NCBI RefSeq assembly: GCF_006716125.1
Contig: NZ_VFOM01000001.1
Location: 868,001 to 932,000, forward strand
DNA length: 64,000 bases
Direction: 5' to 3'
DNA from: Homoserinimonas aerilata
Lineage (GTDB): Bacteria > Actinomycetota > Actinomycetes > Actinomycetales > Microbacteriaceae
Part shown: piece by piece, positions 54,015 to 62,292 of the stretch
How the letters are laid out: the number at the start of each line of letters is the position of its first letter
How positions within the stretch are numbered: position 1 is the stretch's first letter
Position numbers and translations under genes: made by a program
Notes under the pieces: generated by a model
What the model saw: the letters and a program-made list of their open reading frames with translations, nothing else
The model's database searches: none
Told to the model about the DNA's origin: nothing

Positions 54015-55049
54015 TCAGCGCCTCGTGTCGCCGAGCAGCTGCTCGGCGAGGCCCGCGCCGGTCGGGGCGTAGTACCAGGGAACGGCCGTTGCAGCGCTGC
54101 GCTCCTCGTCGCTCTTGCGCCCGCCCGCGAGAACCGCCTCGCCTGTGGACAGCTGTCGGATGGCGACGGCCTGCACCCGCCCGGGGTGCTCCTCCGCGAA
54201 GGCGCTGTAGATCTCCTCGTCGTGCTGGCCGTCGTCGCCGACGAGCAGCCACCGCAGATCAGGGAACTCGGCGTCCAGTCGGCGGAGGGTCTCCTCCTTG
54301 TGTGCCCGGCCGCTGCGGAACCACCGGTCATGGGTGGGCCCCCAGTCGGTGAGCAGCAGCGGGCCGCTGGGGTAGAGGTGTCGGCGCAGAAAGCGGTTGA
54401 GCGTGGGGGCGACATTCCAGGCGCCTGTCGAGAGGTAGAAGCAGGGAGCCCCCGGATGATCCTGCAGCAGACGTTCGTAGAGCACGGCCATTCCGGGAAC
54501 GGGGCGTCGTGCGTGCTCGTCGAGCACGAAGGTGTTCCACGCTGCGAGCAGGGGGCGGGGGAGTGCTGTGACCATGACGGTGTCGTCGACGTCGGAGACG
54601 AGCCCGAATCGCGCTGCGGGGTCGACGACGAACACGGGCGCCTCGACCTCCTCGGAGTCTTCGGTGCGAATGCCGATGCTGTGCCAGCCGGGGGTGAGCG
54701 AACAGTCGATGACGGTGTCGACGACGCCGCCGCGGTCAGCGGTGACCCTGTGTTCGATCCCGTTGACGGTGATGATGACGGATGCGTCATTGAGGGGAAC
54801 GCTCGTGAAGCTGCGCCAGCCCCGGATCTTCTTGTACCGTGTGCCGGTTCCCGGCTTCGACAGCAGCACCCGACACAGGACCCTGACCCAGCCGGGGGAA
54901 CCGTAGCCGGTGTAGGGGATGATCGTGGCGGTGTGACCGCGACGGCGGGCCGACTTCTCTCGCACGTCGTGGAACCAGTCCTCGATCCGCGAGGCGAGGT
55001 GCGGACTGGTCCCCGGGATGCGAGCGGTCGCTTCTGGGGACGCTGCCAT
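54015..55049 (-). CDS. App1-like phosphatase domain protein (DUF2183)
   Basis: A 344-residue protein. The N-terminal half is the App1 N-terminal domain (RVLCRVLLSKPGTGTRYKKIRGWRSFTSVPL), the C-terminal half the DUF2183 catalytic domain with SDVDDTVMVT (haloacid-dehalogenase-type DxDxT), PGMAVLYERLL and LLVGDDGQHDEEIY. In yeast App1 is a phosphatidate phosphatase; bacterial substrates are unknown. GGGAGC precedes ATG 55049. Confidence 0.88.
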   Translation of the reverse strand: MAASPEATARIPGTSPHLASRIEDWFHDVREKSARRRGHTATIIPYTGYGSPGWVRVLCRVLLSKPGTGTRYKKIRGWRSFTSVPLNDASVIITVNGIEHRVTADRGGVVDTVIDCSLTPGWHSIGIRTEDSEEVEAPVFVVDPAARFGLVSDVDDTVMVTALPRPLLAAWNTFVLDEHARRPVPGMAVLYERLLQDHPGAPCFYLSTGAWNVAPTLNRFLRRHLYPSGPLLLTDWGPTHDRWFRSGRAHKEETLRRLDAEFPDLRWLLVGDDGQHDEEIYSAFAEEHPGRVQAVAIRQLSTGEAVLAGGRKSDEERSAATAVPWYYAPTGAGLAEQLLGDTRR

Positions 55050-55115
55050 GCTCCCAGTCTGGCATGGAGTGACGACTTCGCTGTGCCCGCATCCGGGGTG
55101 TGTGAATCGTGCTGC

Positions 55116-55150
55116 AAGCAGACGCTTTCGTCTGCTTTTGTCGTGTTTTT
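55116..55150 (+). terminator. Rho-independent terminator in a divergent intergenic region
   Basis: AAGCAGACG pairs with CGTCTGCTT (9 bp, loop CTTT), followed by TTGTCGTGTTTTT. It points to the right, yet no plus-strand gene is seen upstream, so its source transcript is unknown. Confidence 0.75.
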
Positions 55151-55190
55151 CTGGCAATCCGCCGAGACATTCTCGTGCATCGGATGGTTC

Positions 55191-55219
55191 GCGCCCCCGC
55201 AATGGGGGCGCGCTATACA
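55191..55219 (+). promoter_or_regulatory. tetR promoter with operator palindrome
   Basis: GCGCCCCC-N5-GGGGGCGC (55191-55211) is a perfect 8-bp inverted repeat directly before TATACA (55214-55219), a good -10. TetR binding there would compete with polymerase. Confidence 0.6.
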
Positions 55220-55250
55220 CTTCCAGACAGAGACATTTGAGGAGAAATCT

Positions 55251-55901
55251 TTGCCGCACCGCAACCGGGACGAATCAGTGCCTGGAACCCTCGCAAATCT
55301 GCGAAACGAGCCGGTTCAGGCCCGCAGTACAGCGCGCCTCACCCGCCTTCTTGACTCCGCCGCGGAGGTGATTGAGGAGATCGGCTATGAGCGTCTGACG
55401 ACGGCCATGGTCGCTGAACGCGCCGGCGCATCCATCGGAACCGTCTACCGCTATTTCCCCGACCGCATTGCGGTGCTCCAGAGCCTGAGTGCACGTTTCG
55501 TCGGTGAATACATCGATGAGGTGGGCGCGGCACTTCAGAACCCCAAGCTCTCAGGCTGGGCGGATGCCGTCGACGCCGTCATCGACGTCTCGGTGGCCTC
55601 CTTCCGCTCCAAGCCGGGCTTCCGCTCCATCCGCTTCGGCGACGTCATCGACGTCCGCCCGGTCGAGGGTGGCACGCAGTCTGCTGTCGTTGCAGAGCAC
55701 ATCGCGGATGTCCTCTCAGAACGCTTCGGTCTCGAAGGTGGCAAGCAGTTGGCGTTCCGCGTCGAGGTCGGTCTTCAGGTCATCGACTCGCTGCTGGGTC
55801 GCGCCTTCCTGCTGCGCACCAAGGGTGACGAGGCGATCATCGCTGAGGCCCGCGCGATCGTGCGGCAGTACTTCGCTGGGTTCTACGGGGACGCCGCGTA
55901 G
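55251..55901 (+). CDS. TetR family transcriptional regulator
   Basis: A 216-residue repressor. The N-terminal helix-turn-helix reads RLTRLLDSAAEVIEEIGYERLTTAMVAERAGASIGTVYRYFPDRIAVLQ (about 30-78). The C-terminal ligand domain has no clear family. I chose TTG 55251, since GAGGAGAAATCT precedes it. The target is probably its own promoter and the divergent App1-like gene. Confidence 0.9.
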   Translation: MPHRNRDESVPGTLANLRNEPVQARSTARLTRLLDSAAEVIEEIGYERLTTAMVAERAGASIGTVYRYFPDRIAVLQSLSARFVGEYIDEVGAALQNPKLSGWADAVDAVIDVSVASFRSKPGFRSIRFGDVIDVRPVEGGTQSAVVAEHIADVLSERFGLEGGKQLAFRVEVGLQVIDSLLGRAFLLRTKGDEAIIAEARAIVRQYFAGFYGDAA

Positions 55902-55922
55902 GCAGGCAGTCTCAGTTCTGAA

Positions 55923-55936
55923 CCGGATGCATCCGG
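55923..55936. terminator. Palindrome between convergent tetR and dedA
   Basis: CCGGATGCATCCGG is a perfect 14-bp palindrome 22 nt after the tetR stop and 2 nt before the dedA end. It is formed by overlapping GGATGC and GCATCC and could end both transcripts. Confidence 0.5.
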
Positions 55937-55937
55937 C

Positions 55938-56600
55938 TCAGTCGTCGTCGGCGTCGCCGTCCTGGCGTTCCATGTGACGGGCCTCAAGCCGCCCGAGCAG
56001 CCACTTCGCCAGTGCGACGAGGATGAGGAAGGCCACGATGATGGCGACGAACACGGCACCCGCCCAGTGCAGCTGGCTGGAGAGCTCGCGGTAGGAGCCG
56101 GCGGCGAGCCATCCGACCCCTACATAGCTTGCAGCCCAGATGGTGCAGGCCGGGATGGTCCAGCTCATGAAGGTGCGGTACCGCATCGTGCTCATCCCTG
56201 CGGTGAGGGGCACGAGTGAGTGCAGCACGGGCAGAAAGCGCGAGATGAACACCGCGATGCCTGCGCGCCTGTCGGTGTAGCGCTGCGCGACGCGCCACTG
56301 CCGTTCGCCGATCCTCTGGCCGAGACGGCTGGAACGGATGCGAGGCCCGAAGAGCCTGCCGAGCAGAAAGCCGATGCTCTCGCCGGCGAGCGAGCCGACG
56401 ATCACGGTGAGCACGAGCGCGACGTATTCGACCACATTGGCGACCGCTGTCGACGCCACGATCACGATCGTGTCGCCGGGAACGACGAGGCCCACGAGCA
56501 CGGAGGTCTCGAGCAGCATCCCCACGCCTGCGAGGGCGGTGCGCAGAACGGGGTCGACCGATTGGACCAGGTCGAGGATCCACGTGAGTATCTCGTTCAT
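55938..56600 (-). CDS. DedA family membrane protein
   Basis: A 220-residue protein with five or six helices. LETSVLVGLVVPGDTIVIVAS, GSLAGESIGFLLGRLFG and the FISRFLPVLHSLVPLTAGMSTMRYRTF motif are the DedA (SNARE-associated) signature. Members are linked to lipid flipping and membrane homeostasis. It follows pabC by 4 nt on the same strand and so is likely transcribed with it. Confidence 0.92.
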   Translation of the reverse strand: MNEILTWILDLVQSVDPVLRTALAGVGMLLETSVLVGLVVPGDTIVIVASTAVANVVEYVALVLTVIVGSLAGESIGFLLGRLFGPRIRSSRLGQRIGERQWRVAQRYTDRRAGIAVFISRFLPVLHSLVPLTAGMSTMRYRTFMSWTIPACTIWAASYVGVGWLAAGSYRELSSQLHWAGAVFVAIIVAFLILVALAKWLLGRLEARHMERQDGDADDD

Positions 56601-56604
56601 CAGC

Positions 56605-57453
56605 TCAATTATTCACGGGCGGGCTGCCCTCGATGCTGGCAGTGTGCCGCCTGTTCCTCGCCACGGGCCGCCGAAGCGAATCGAGGCGGGCTCGCCACTC
56701 GCGCAGCCGGCCGGGTTCCTCGGCAGGCGACGGGCCGTCGATCCAGCGGGTGACGATGCGCAGGCCGTGCAGAGCATTGGCCGCCCAGATCTCGAGCCCG
56801 TCGAGTTCGGCCGGCGTCGTCTTCTCCCAGGACAGGTCGATGCCGAGGGCCGTCGCCATGGCTGCGACGGATCGCACTGTGACGCTGTCGACCCGTTCGA
56901 GCTCCTGGTCGGGCAGGCAGAGGATCTCCCCGCGCCACCACAGCAGCGCCGTGCTGGCACCCTCGATGACGTGACCGTCGTTGTCGAGCAGCACCACATC
57001 GTCGGCGCCGGATGCTGAGGCCTCGCGACGGATGCTCTCCAAGTTCTCGAGCGACGGGCCTTTGACGCCCGGCTCGATACGGGGCTCGGGGCCGCTGTGG
57101 CTGGCGAGGGTCAGCTGCAGTCCGCGCTCCGGCGCTGGACGGTCTCTGAAGAGCAGGAGCGGCGCATCCTGCCGTGTCACGAGATCGACACGGGGAAATC
57201 GCTCGCCCGTGTCGGGGAGGCGGTCGATGACGGCGTCCCAGAACCCTGAGGGGTCGACCCGCGTGTGTCCGGTCCTCGCGGCAGCGCGCTCGACCGCGTC
57301 GAAGAAACGCATCCTGTGCAGTTCCAGGGCGAGCACGCGCCCCTCGCTGACGAGCCACGAGTCGGCGGCTTCGATCCGCGCGCCCGCCACGTCCTCCAGG
57401 CCGAGCGCGCGCAGCTCGCCGTCGACCCATCCGTGCAGGGTGCTCTCACTCAT
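56605..57453 (-). CDS. pabC: Aminodeoxychorismate lyase (branched-chain-type class IV aminotransferase)
   Basis: A 282-residue class IV PLP enzyme, third step of p-aminobenzoate synthesis. RFFDAVERAAARTG is typical, and the glycine-rich VIEGASTALLWWRGEI binds PLP phosphate; the PLP lysine is probably in GVKGPSLENL. The assignment to PabC rather than a D-amino-acid transaminase rests on the divergent pabB. ATG 57453 is preceded by TACGCT-N6, so the message should be leaderless. dedA lies 4 nt downstream. Confidence 0.85.
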   Translation of the reverse strand: MSESTLHGWVDGELRALGLEDVAGARIEAADSWLVSEGRVLALELHRMRFFDAVERAAARTGHTRVDPSGFWDAVIDRLPDTGERFPRVDLVTRQDAPLLLFRDRPAPERGLQLTLASHSGPEPRIEPGVKGPSLENLESIRREASASGADDVVLLDNDGHVIEGASTALLWWRGEILCLPDQELERVDSVTVRSVAAMATALGIDLSWEKTTPAELDGLEIWAANALHGLRIVTRWIDGPSPAEEPGRLREWRARLDSLRRPVARNRRHTASIEGSPPVNN

Positions 57454-57467
57454 AGACTCAGCGTATG
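57451..57467. promoter_or_regulatory. Interlocked divergent leaderless promoters of pabC and pabB
   Basis: The 11-nt gap between the two start codons holds both -10 boxes. On the plus strand TAGACT (57453-57458) is 6 nt before ATG 57465. On the minus strand TACGCT (57465-57460) is 6 nt before ATG 57453. Each hexamer begins on the first base of the other gene's ATG, so the arrangement is a mirror image. Two polymerases cannot sit there at once. Confidence 0.6.
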
Positions 57468-58823
57468 CGTCGCCGGGTGCTCGAGTCTGACTGGGTGCCA
57501 TGGATCGACCCCGCGAAGGCCTACAGCGCGCTGTTCGCGCGGCGCGAGAACTCCTTCTGGCTCGACAGCGGAACGGATGCCGTCTCGGGCATGAGTGCCA
57601 TGGGGGCGTCGGATGTCGTTCTCATCGATGGCCCGGGGCATCCGATTCTCGACGCACTCGATCGAGGGCTGGCGGATGCCGCAGGCGTCGATGCCGGAGA
57701 GGGCGAGGGTTTTCGTCTCGGCTGGGTCGGCTGGCTCGGCTACGAACTGCGCGAGACGACGATGGGGGAGCCCGTCGCTCGGGGTGCGGGCCAGCCTCGG
57801 GCCACCATGATGTTCGTCGATCGCGCCCTCGTGTTCGACCACCGTGGGAGCCGGATGCGGCTGCTGGCGCTGGGCGAGTCGTGGAACGGCGAGCTGGCCG
57901 AGTGGCGCGACGAGGTCATCGCTGTGCTGCGGGAGACCTCATGCGGCGAGGCAGACGCGGAGCCGCGCCCGGCATCCGGGGCACTTGCCTCTCGAAGCGC
58001 GCGCTGGCGATACTCCGACGCCGAATACCTCACCATGATCGCGCAGTGCCAGGATGCGATCCGGGCGGGAGACGCCTACCAGCTCTGCCTCACCAACGAG
58101 GCCTCGCTCGACGTCGAGGTGGAGCCACTCGAGGCCTATCTGCGGCTGCGCGCGGCCAGCCCGGCCCACCACGGAGGGCTTCTGCGCTTCGGCGCGGAGT
58201 CGCTGCTGAGCGCATCGCCGGAGCAGTTCCTCGAGGTGCGGCCCGGCGGCGTCGTGACGACCCGGCCGATCAAGGGCACTCGGAGGAGGGGAGCCGATCA
58301 GGAGGAAGACGCGCGGCTGCGCGAGGAGCTCCTCGCGAGCGACAAGGAGCGCGCCGAGAACCTCATGATCGTCGACCTCATGCGCAACGACCTGTCGACG
58401 GTGTGCGTCACCGGAACGGTTCGGGTGTCGTCGCTGCTCGCCGTCGAGTCGTACCCCCAGGTGCATCAGCTCGTGAGTACCGTCACGGGGCACCTGCGGC
58501 CCGGCCTGACCGCGATCGACGCGGTTCGGGCCTGCTTTCCGGCCGGGTCCATGACCGGTGCGCCCAAGCGCAGCGCCACGCGCATCCTCGATCGGCTGGA
58601 GGGCCGCGCGCGCGGTGTGTACTCGGGTGCCTTCGGCCATTTCGGGCTCGACGGGCGCGCCGACCTGGCCATGGTCATCCGCAGTATCGTGGTGGATGCG
58701 AGGGGTGCGACGATCGGCGCCGGCGGCGGTATCACCGCGCTGTCGGTGCCGCAGGAGGAGCTTGAGGAGGTTCGGATCAAGGCGGCCGCCCTCATGGCGG
58801 TGCTCGGGGCATCCGTTCGCTAA
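57465..58823 (+). CDS. pabB: Aminodeoxychorismate synthase component I
   Basis: A 452-residue chorismate-utilising enzyme, which makes 4-amino-4-deoxychorismate with a glutamine amidotransferase encoded elsewhere. [23 protein letters not shown], the [17 protein letters not shown] segment and [18 protein letters not shown] are conserved; the PIKGT lysine supports PabB rather than Trp[11 protein letters not shown] ends it. The leuS leader starts at its stop codon. Divergent from pabC. Confidence 0.93.
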   Translation: MRRRVLESDWVPWIDPAKAYSALFARRENSFWLDSGTDAVSGMSAMGASDVVLIDGPGHPILDALDRGLADAAGVDAGEGEGFRLGWVGWLGYELRETTMGEPVARGAGQPRATMMFVDRALVFDHRGSRMRLLALGESWNGELAEWRDEVIAVLRETSCGEADAEPRPASGALASRSARWRYSDAEYLTMIAQCQDAIRAGDAYQLCLTNEASLDVEVEPLEAYLRLRAASPAHHGGLLRFGAESLLSASPEQFLEVRPGGVVTTRPIKGTRRRGADQEEDARLREELLASDKERAENLMIVDLMRNDLSTVCVTGTVRVSSLLAVESYPQVHQLVSTVTGHLRPGLTAIDAVRACFPAGSMTGAPKRSATRILDRLEGRARGVYSGAFGHFGLDGRADLAMVIRSIVVDARGATIGAGGGITALSVPQEELEEVRIKAAALMAVLGASVR

Positions 58824-58924
58824 TCTGGAAGGTACGTCGGTCCGGTGGCACAGCGTGCCGGAACGAGGCCCTCGGCCGTGACGGACGACGACAGCATCGA
58901 CTTCTGCAACGAATAGAGAATCCT
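58821..58924 (+). promoter_or_regulatory. leuS promoter and leader with small reading frame
   Basis: TAATCT (58821-58826) overlaps the pabB stop and could be the -10. The leader of about 90 nt holds the hairpin GGCAC-AGC-GTGCC and a 23-codon frame (GTG 58845 to TAG 58914-58916) that ends 8 nt before leuS. It has no Leu run and no T-box core. Its meaning is unknown. Confidence 0.4.
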
Positions 58925-61501
58925 GTGGCATCAGCCCCTTCAGACAACTCGCGGTCCGACGAGCACGACGACTACGACTTCGCGTCGATGCAGGAGAAGT
59001 GGCAGGCGAGCTGGGACGAGCTGAAGCCGTTCAGCACCGCAACCGCCGACGACACCCGCCCACGCAAGTACGTGCTCGACATGTTCCCGTACCCCTCGGG
59101 CGACCTGCACATGGGGCACGCGGAGGCGTACGCGCTCGGCGACGTCATCGCCCGCTACTGGCGCCAGCAGGGATTCAACGTTCTGCACCCCATCGGGTGG
59201 GACTCTTTCGGCCTCCCCGCCGAGAACGCGGCCATCAAGCGCGGCATCGACCCTCGCGCCTGGACGTACGAGAACATCGAGCAGCAGAAGCGCAGCATGA
59301 AGCTGTATGCGGCATCCTTCGACTGGGATCGCGTGCTGCACACGAGTGACCCCGAGTACTACAAGTGGAACCAGTGGCTGTTCCTCAAGATGTATGAGAA
59401 GGGCCTCGCCTACCGCAAGGCATCCTGGGTCAACTGGTGCCCCAACGACCAGACGGTGCTCGCCAATGAGCAGGTCGTCGACGGGGTGTGCGAGCGCTGT
59501 GGCGCCACAGCGGAGAAGAAGAAGCTCACGCAGTGGTACTTCAAGATCACCGACTACGCCGACCGCCTGCTCGACGACCTGAACCAGCTGGAGGGCAGCT
59601 GGCCGTCCAAGGTCATCGCCATGCAGCGCAACTGGATCGGGCGCTCCATCGGAGCCGAGGTCGACTTCGAGGTCGAAGGCCGTGAGGAGAAGGTTGCGGT
59701 CTTCACGACCCGCCCCGACACGCTGTACGGCGCGACGTTCATGGTCGTCGCCCCCGACTCCGATCTCGCCGCCGAACTGGTTGCGGGGTCCTCCGACGCG
59801 GTGAAGCAGGAGTTCGCCTCCTATCTCACCGCGGTGCAGAAGACGAGTGAGATCGATCGTCAGGATGCGGCCCGGGAGAAGACGGGCGTGTTTCTCGACC
59901 GTTTCGCGGTCAACCCCGTCAACGGTGAGCGGCTGCCGATCTGGGCTGCCGACTACGTGCTCTCCGACTACGGAACGGGCGCCATCATGGCCGTCCCGGC
60001 GCACGACCAGCGCGACCTCGACTTCGCGCTCAAGTTCGGCCTTCCCGTGCGCGTCGTCGTCGACACGAACGCCGCCGTCACGGGTGCCATCCCGGTCATC
60101 GAGACCGACGAGAACGGCGACCCGGTTCTGCCGGAGCTGCCGTCGCTCGACCCCGCCGTGACAGGCGAGGCGCTGGGCGGGGAGGGGCGGATGATGAACT
60201 CCGGCCCCCTCGACGGGCTCAGCAAGGCGAACGCCATCAAGCGGGTGACGGCCCAGCTCGAGGAGGCCGGCACCGGCCGCTCGGCCCGCAACTACCGGCT
60301 GCGCGACTGGCTGATCTCCCGCCAGCGCTACTGGGGGACCCCCATCCCGATCATCCACGCCGAGGACGGGAGCATGGTGCCGGTGCCCGAGGACCAGCTG
60401 CCGGTCACTCTGCCGCCGAGCGAGGGCCTCGACCTCAAGCCGAAGGGTTCGTCGCCGCTCGGAGCAGCAGAGGACTGGGTGAACGTGCCGAACCCGGTTG
60501 ACGGCTCGCCCGCACGCCGCGACCCCGACACGATGGACACGTTCGTCGACAGCTCGTGGTACTTTCTGCGCTTCCTGAACCCGCACGATGACACGCAGGC
60601 CTTCGACCCGAAGGAGGCGGAGAAGTGGGCCCCCGTCGACCAGTACGTCGGCGGCGTGACCCACGCCATCCTGCACCTGCTCTACGCGCGCTTCATCACG
60701 AAGGTGCTGTACGACCTGGGCTATGTGAGCTTCACCGAGCCGTTCAGCGCTCTGCTCAACCAGGGCATGGTGCTCATGGACGGCTCGGCGATGAGCAAGT
60801 CGAAGGGCAACATCGTGCAGCTCAGCGAGCAGCTGGCACTGCACGGCGTCGACGCAGTTCGCCTGACGATGGCCTTTGCCGGCCCGCCCGAGGACGACAT
60901 CGACTGGGCTGACGTCTCCCCGCATGCCTCGGCGAAGTTCCTCGCCAGGGCGTGGCGGCTCGCGAGCGATGTCACGAGTGCGCCCGATGTGCTCTGGAAG
61001 ACCGGTGATGTGGGGCTCCGTCGGGTCACGCATCGCTTCCTGGCGGATGCCCCGAAGCTGATCGAGTCGTTCAAGTTCAATGTCGTGGTCGCCCGCCTCA
61101 TGGAGCTCGTGAATGCGACCCGCAAGGCGATCGATGGCGCGCCGGGAGGTTCGGATGCGGCGGTGCGGGAGGCGACCGAGACGGTTGCCCTCGGCCTCAG
61201 CCTGTTCGCCCCGTACACGGCGGAGGACATGTGGGAGCGCCTCGGCCACCCCGCACCGGTCGCCCTCGCCGGCTGGCGCAAGGCCGACCCCGTGCTGCTC
61301 GTGGAGCAGTCGGTGACGGCCGTCGTGCAGGTCGACGGCAAGGTGCGCGACAAGCTCGAGGTGAGCCCGACGATCGATCCTGCGGAGCTGGAGCGGCTCG
61401 CTCTCGCGACCGCCGGCGCGATCCGTTCCATCGCCGGCCGCGAGGTCGTCAATGTGATCGTGCGGGCCCCCAAGATCGTGAGCATCAGCACGCGCGGTTA
61501 G
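58925..61501 (+). CDS. leuS: Leucyl-tRNA synthetase
   Basis: An 858-residue class I synthetase. HMGH (about 62-65, after YPSGDL) is the HIGH motif and SAMSKSKGN (about 621-629) the KMSKS loop. The editing domain (CP1) includes [13 protein letters not shown], the zinc site is [16 protein letters not shown] at about 191-203, and the anticodon part follows. GTG 58925 with AGAGAA upstream. It is followed by comEA-comEC, as in many actinobacteria. Confidence 0.97.
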   Translation: MASAPSDNSRSDEHDDYDFASMQEKWQASWDELKPFSTATADDTRPRKYVLDMFPYPSGDLHMGHAEAYALGDVIARYWRQQGFNVLHPIGWDSFGLPAENAAIKRGIDPRAWTYENIEQQKRSMKLYAASFDWDRVLHTSDPEYYKWNQWLFLKMYEKGLAYRKASWVNWCPNDQTVLANEQVVDGVCERCGATAEKKKLTQWYFKITDYADRLLDDLNQLEGSWPSKVIAMQRNWIGRSIGAEVDFEVEGREEKVAVFTTRPDTLYGATFMVVAPDSDLAAELVAGSSDAVKQEFASYLTAVQKTSEIDRQDAAREKTGVFLDRFAVNPVNGERLPIWAADYVLSDYGTGAIMAVPAHDQRDLDFALKFGLPVRVVVDTNAAVTGAIPVIETDENGDPVLPELPSLDPAVTGEALGGEGRMMNSGPLDGLSKANAIKRVTAQLEEAGTGRSARNYRLRDWLISRQRYWGTPIPIIHAEDGSMVPVPEDQLPVTLPPSEGLDLKPKGSSPLGAAEDWVNVPNPVDGSPARRDPDTMDTFVDSSWYFLRFLNPHDDTQAFDPKEAEKWAPVDQYVGGVTHAILHLLYARFITKVLYDLGYVSFTEPFSALLNQGMVLMDGSAMSKSKGNIVQLSEQLALHGVDAVRLTMAFAGPPEDDIDWADVSPHASAKFLARAWRLASDVTSAPDVLWKTGDVGLRRVTHRFLADAPKLIESFKFNVVVARLMELVNATRKAIDGAPGGSDAAVREATETVALGLSLFAPYTAEDMWERLGHPAPVALAGWRKADPVLLVEQSVTAVVQVDGKVRDKLEVSPTIDPAELERLALATAGAIRSIAGREVVNVIVRAPKIVSISTRG

Positions 61502-61596
61502 TCTCGCTGCTCGCGGGCTTCTCCTCACCATCCGGCGTCGGCTGGGCTTGTCCACCGGGTTGGCCCGGTCGGCCGGATGCGAGGTCACAGCACGCT

Positions 61597-61602
61597 TAAC
61601 GT
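61597..61602 (+). promoter_or_regulatory. Candidate leaderless -10 (TAACGT) of comEA
   Basis: TAACGT is followed by 6 nt and ATG 61609. Confidence 0.45.
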
Positions 61603-61608
61603 GGCGGC

Positions 61609-62292
61609 ATGGCATCGCACGGTCACAGGGCCCAGGGTCCGCTCGTCGACGCCGCGGAGCCGGCCGACCGTATCGTCGAGGGCCCACGAGGCTCCGGCCC
61701 GGGTGTGCGCCTGCGCATGCGGGTGGGTGCCGCGGTAGTGCTCGTTTTGCTCGGCCTTGGAGTCGCCGTGCTGGTGAGTGCGCTGGGCTCCTCGGGCTCG
61801 GTGACGGCGATCGGTGCCTCTGCTGCGCCGGATGATCCCGGCACCGTCGGGGTGGATGCTCCGACGGCGACGATCTACGTTCACCTTCTGGGCGCGGTGA
61901 AGCGGCCGGGCCTCTACCAACTGCGCGAGGGCGCTCGGGCGGTCGACGCCGTCGCGGCGGCGGGAGGCTTCACCGAGGAGGCTGATCGCGCGCAGCTCAA
62001 TCTGGCGCGCTTCGTCAGCGATGGCGAGCAGATCCATGTGCCGCAGCTGGGCGAGGTGCCGGCGGCGGCGCCGGGCGCGCAGCCGGGGGTGGGCGGTGAC
62101 GGCCGCGTGAATCTGAACACGGCGGATGCCGCAGCTCTGGAGACCCTGCCCCGGGTCGGGCCGGCGATGGCGGCCCGCATCATCGACTGGCGGGAGACGA
62201 ACGGCCGCTTTGCGACGGTCGAGGATCTGCAGGCGGTGTCCGGGGTGGGGGAGAAGACCTTCGCGGCGTTGAAGGATCTGGTGACGGTGTGA
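61609..62292 (+). CDS. comEA: ComEA family DNA-binding competence protein
   Basis: A 227-residue membrane-anchored protein. It has a cytoplasmic basic start, one helix (about 38-60), a SLBB-like domain (IYVHLLGAVKRPGLYQL, about 87-150) and a C-terminal helix-hairpin-helix DNA-binding domain (VNLNTADAAALETLPRVG, then LQAVSGVGEKTFAAL; about 167-227). ComEA holds DNA for uptake. comEC overlaps it by 4 nt. Starts at ATG 61609 by the leaderless rule. Confidence 0.92.
   Translation: MASHGHRAQGPLVDAAEPADRIVEGPRGSGPGVRLRMRVGAAVVLVLLGLGVAVLVSALGSSGSVTAIGASAAPDDPGTVGVDAPTATIYVHLLGAVKRPGLYQLREGARAVDAVAAAGGFTEEADRAQLNLARFVSDGEQIHVPQLGEVPAAAPGAQPGVGGDGRVNLNTADAAALETLPRVGPAMAARIIDWRETNGRFATVEDLQAVSGVGEKTFAALKDLVTV

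Noticed and set aside
58940..61687. 915-codon minus-strand frame opposite leuS
   Set aside because: Same shadow effect; leuS is certain on the plus strand.
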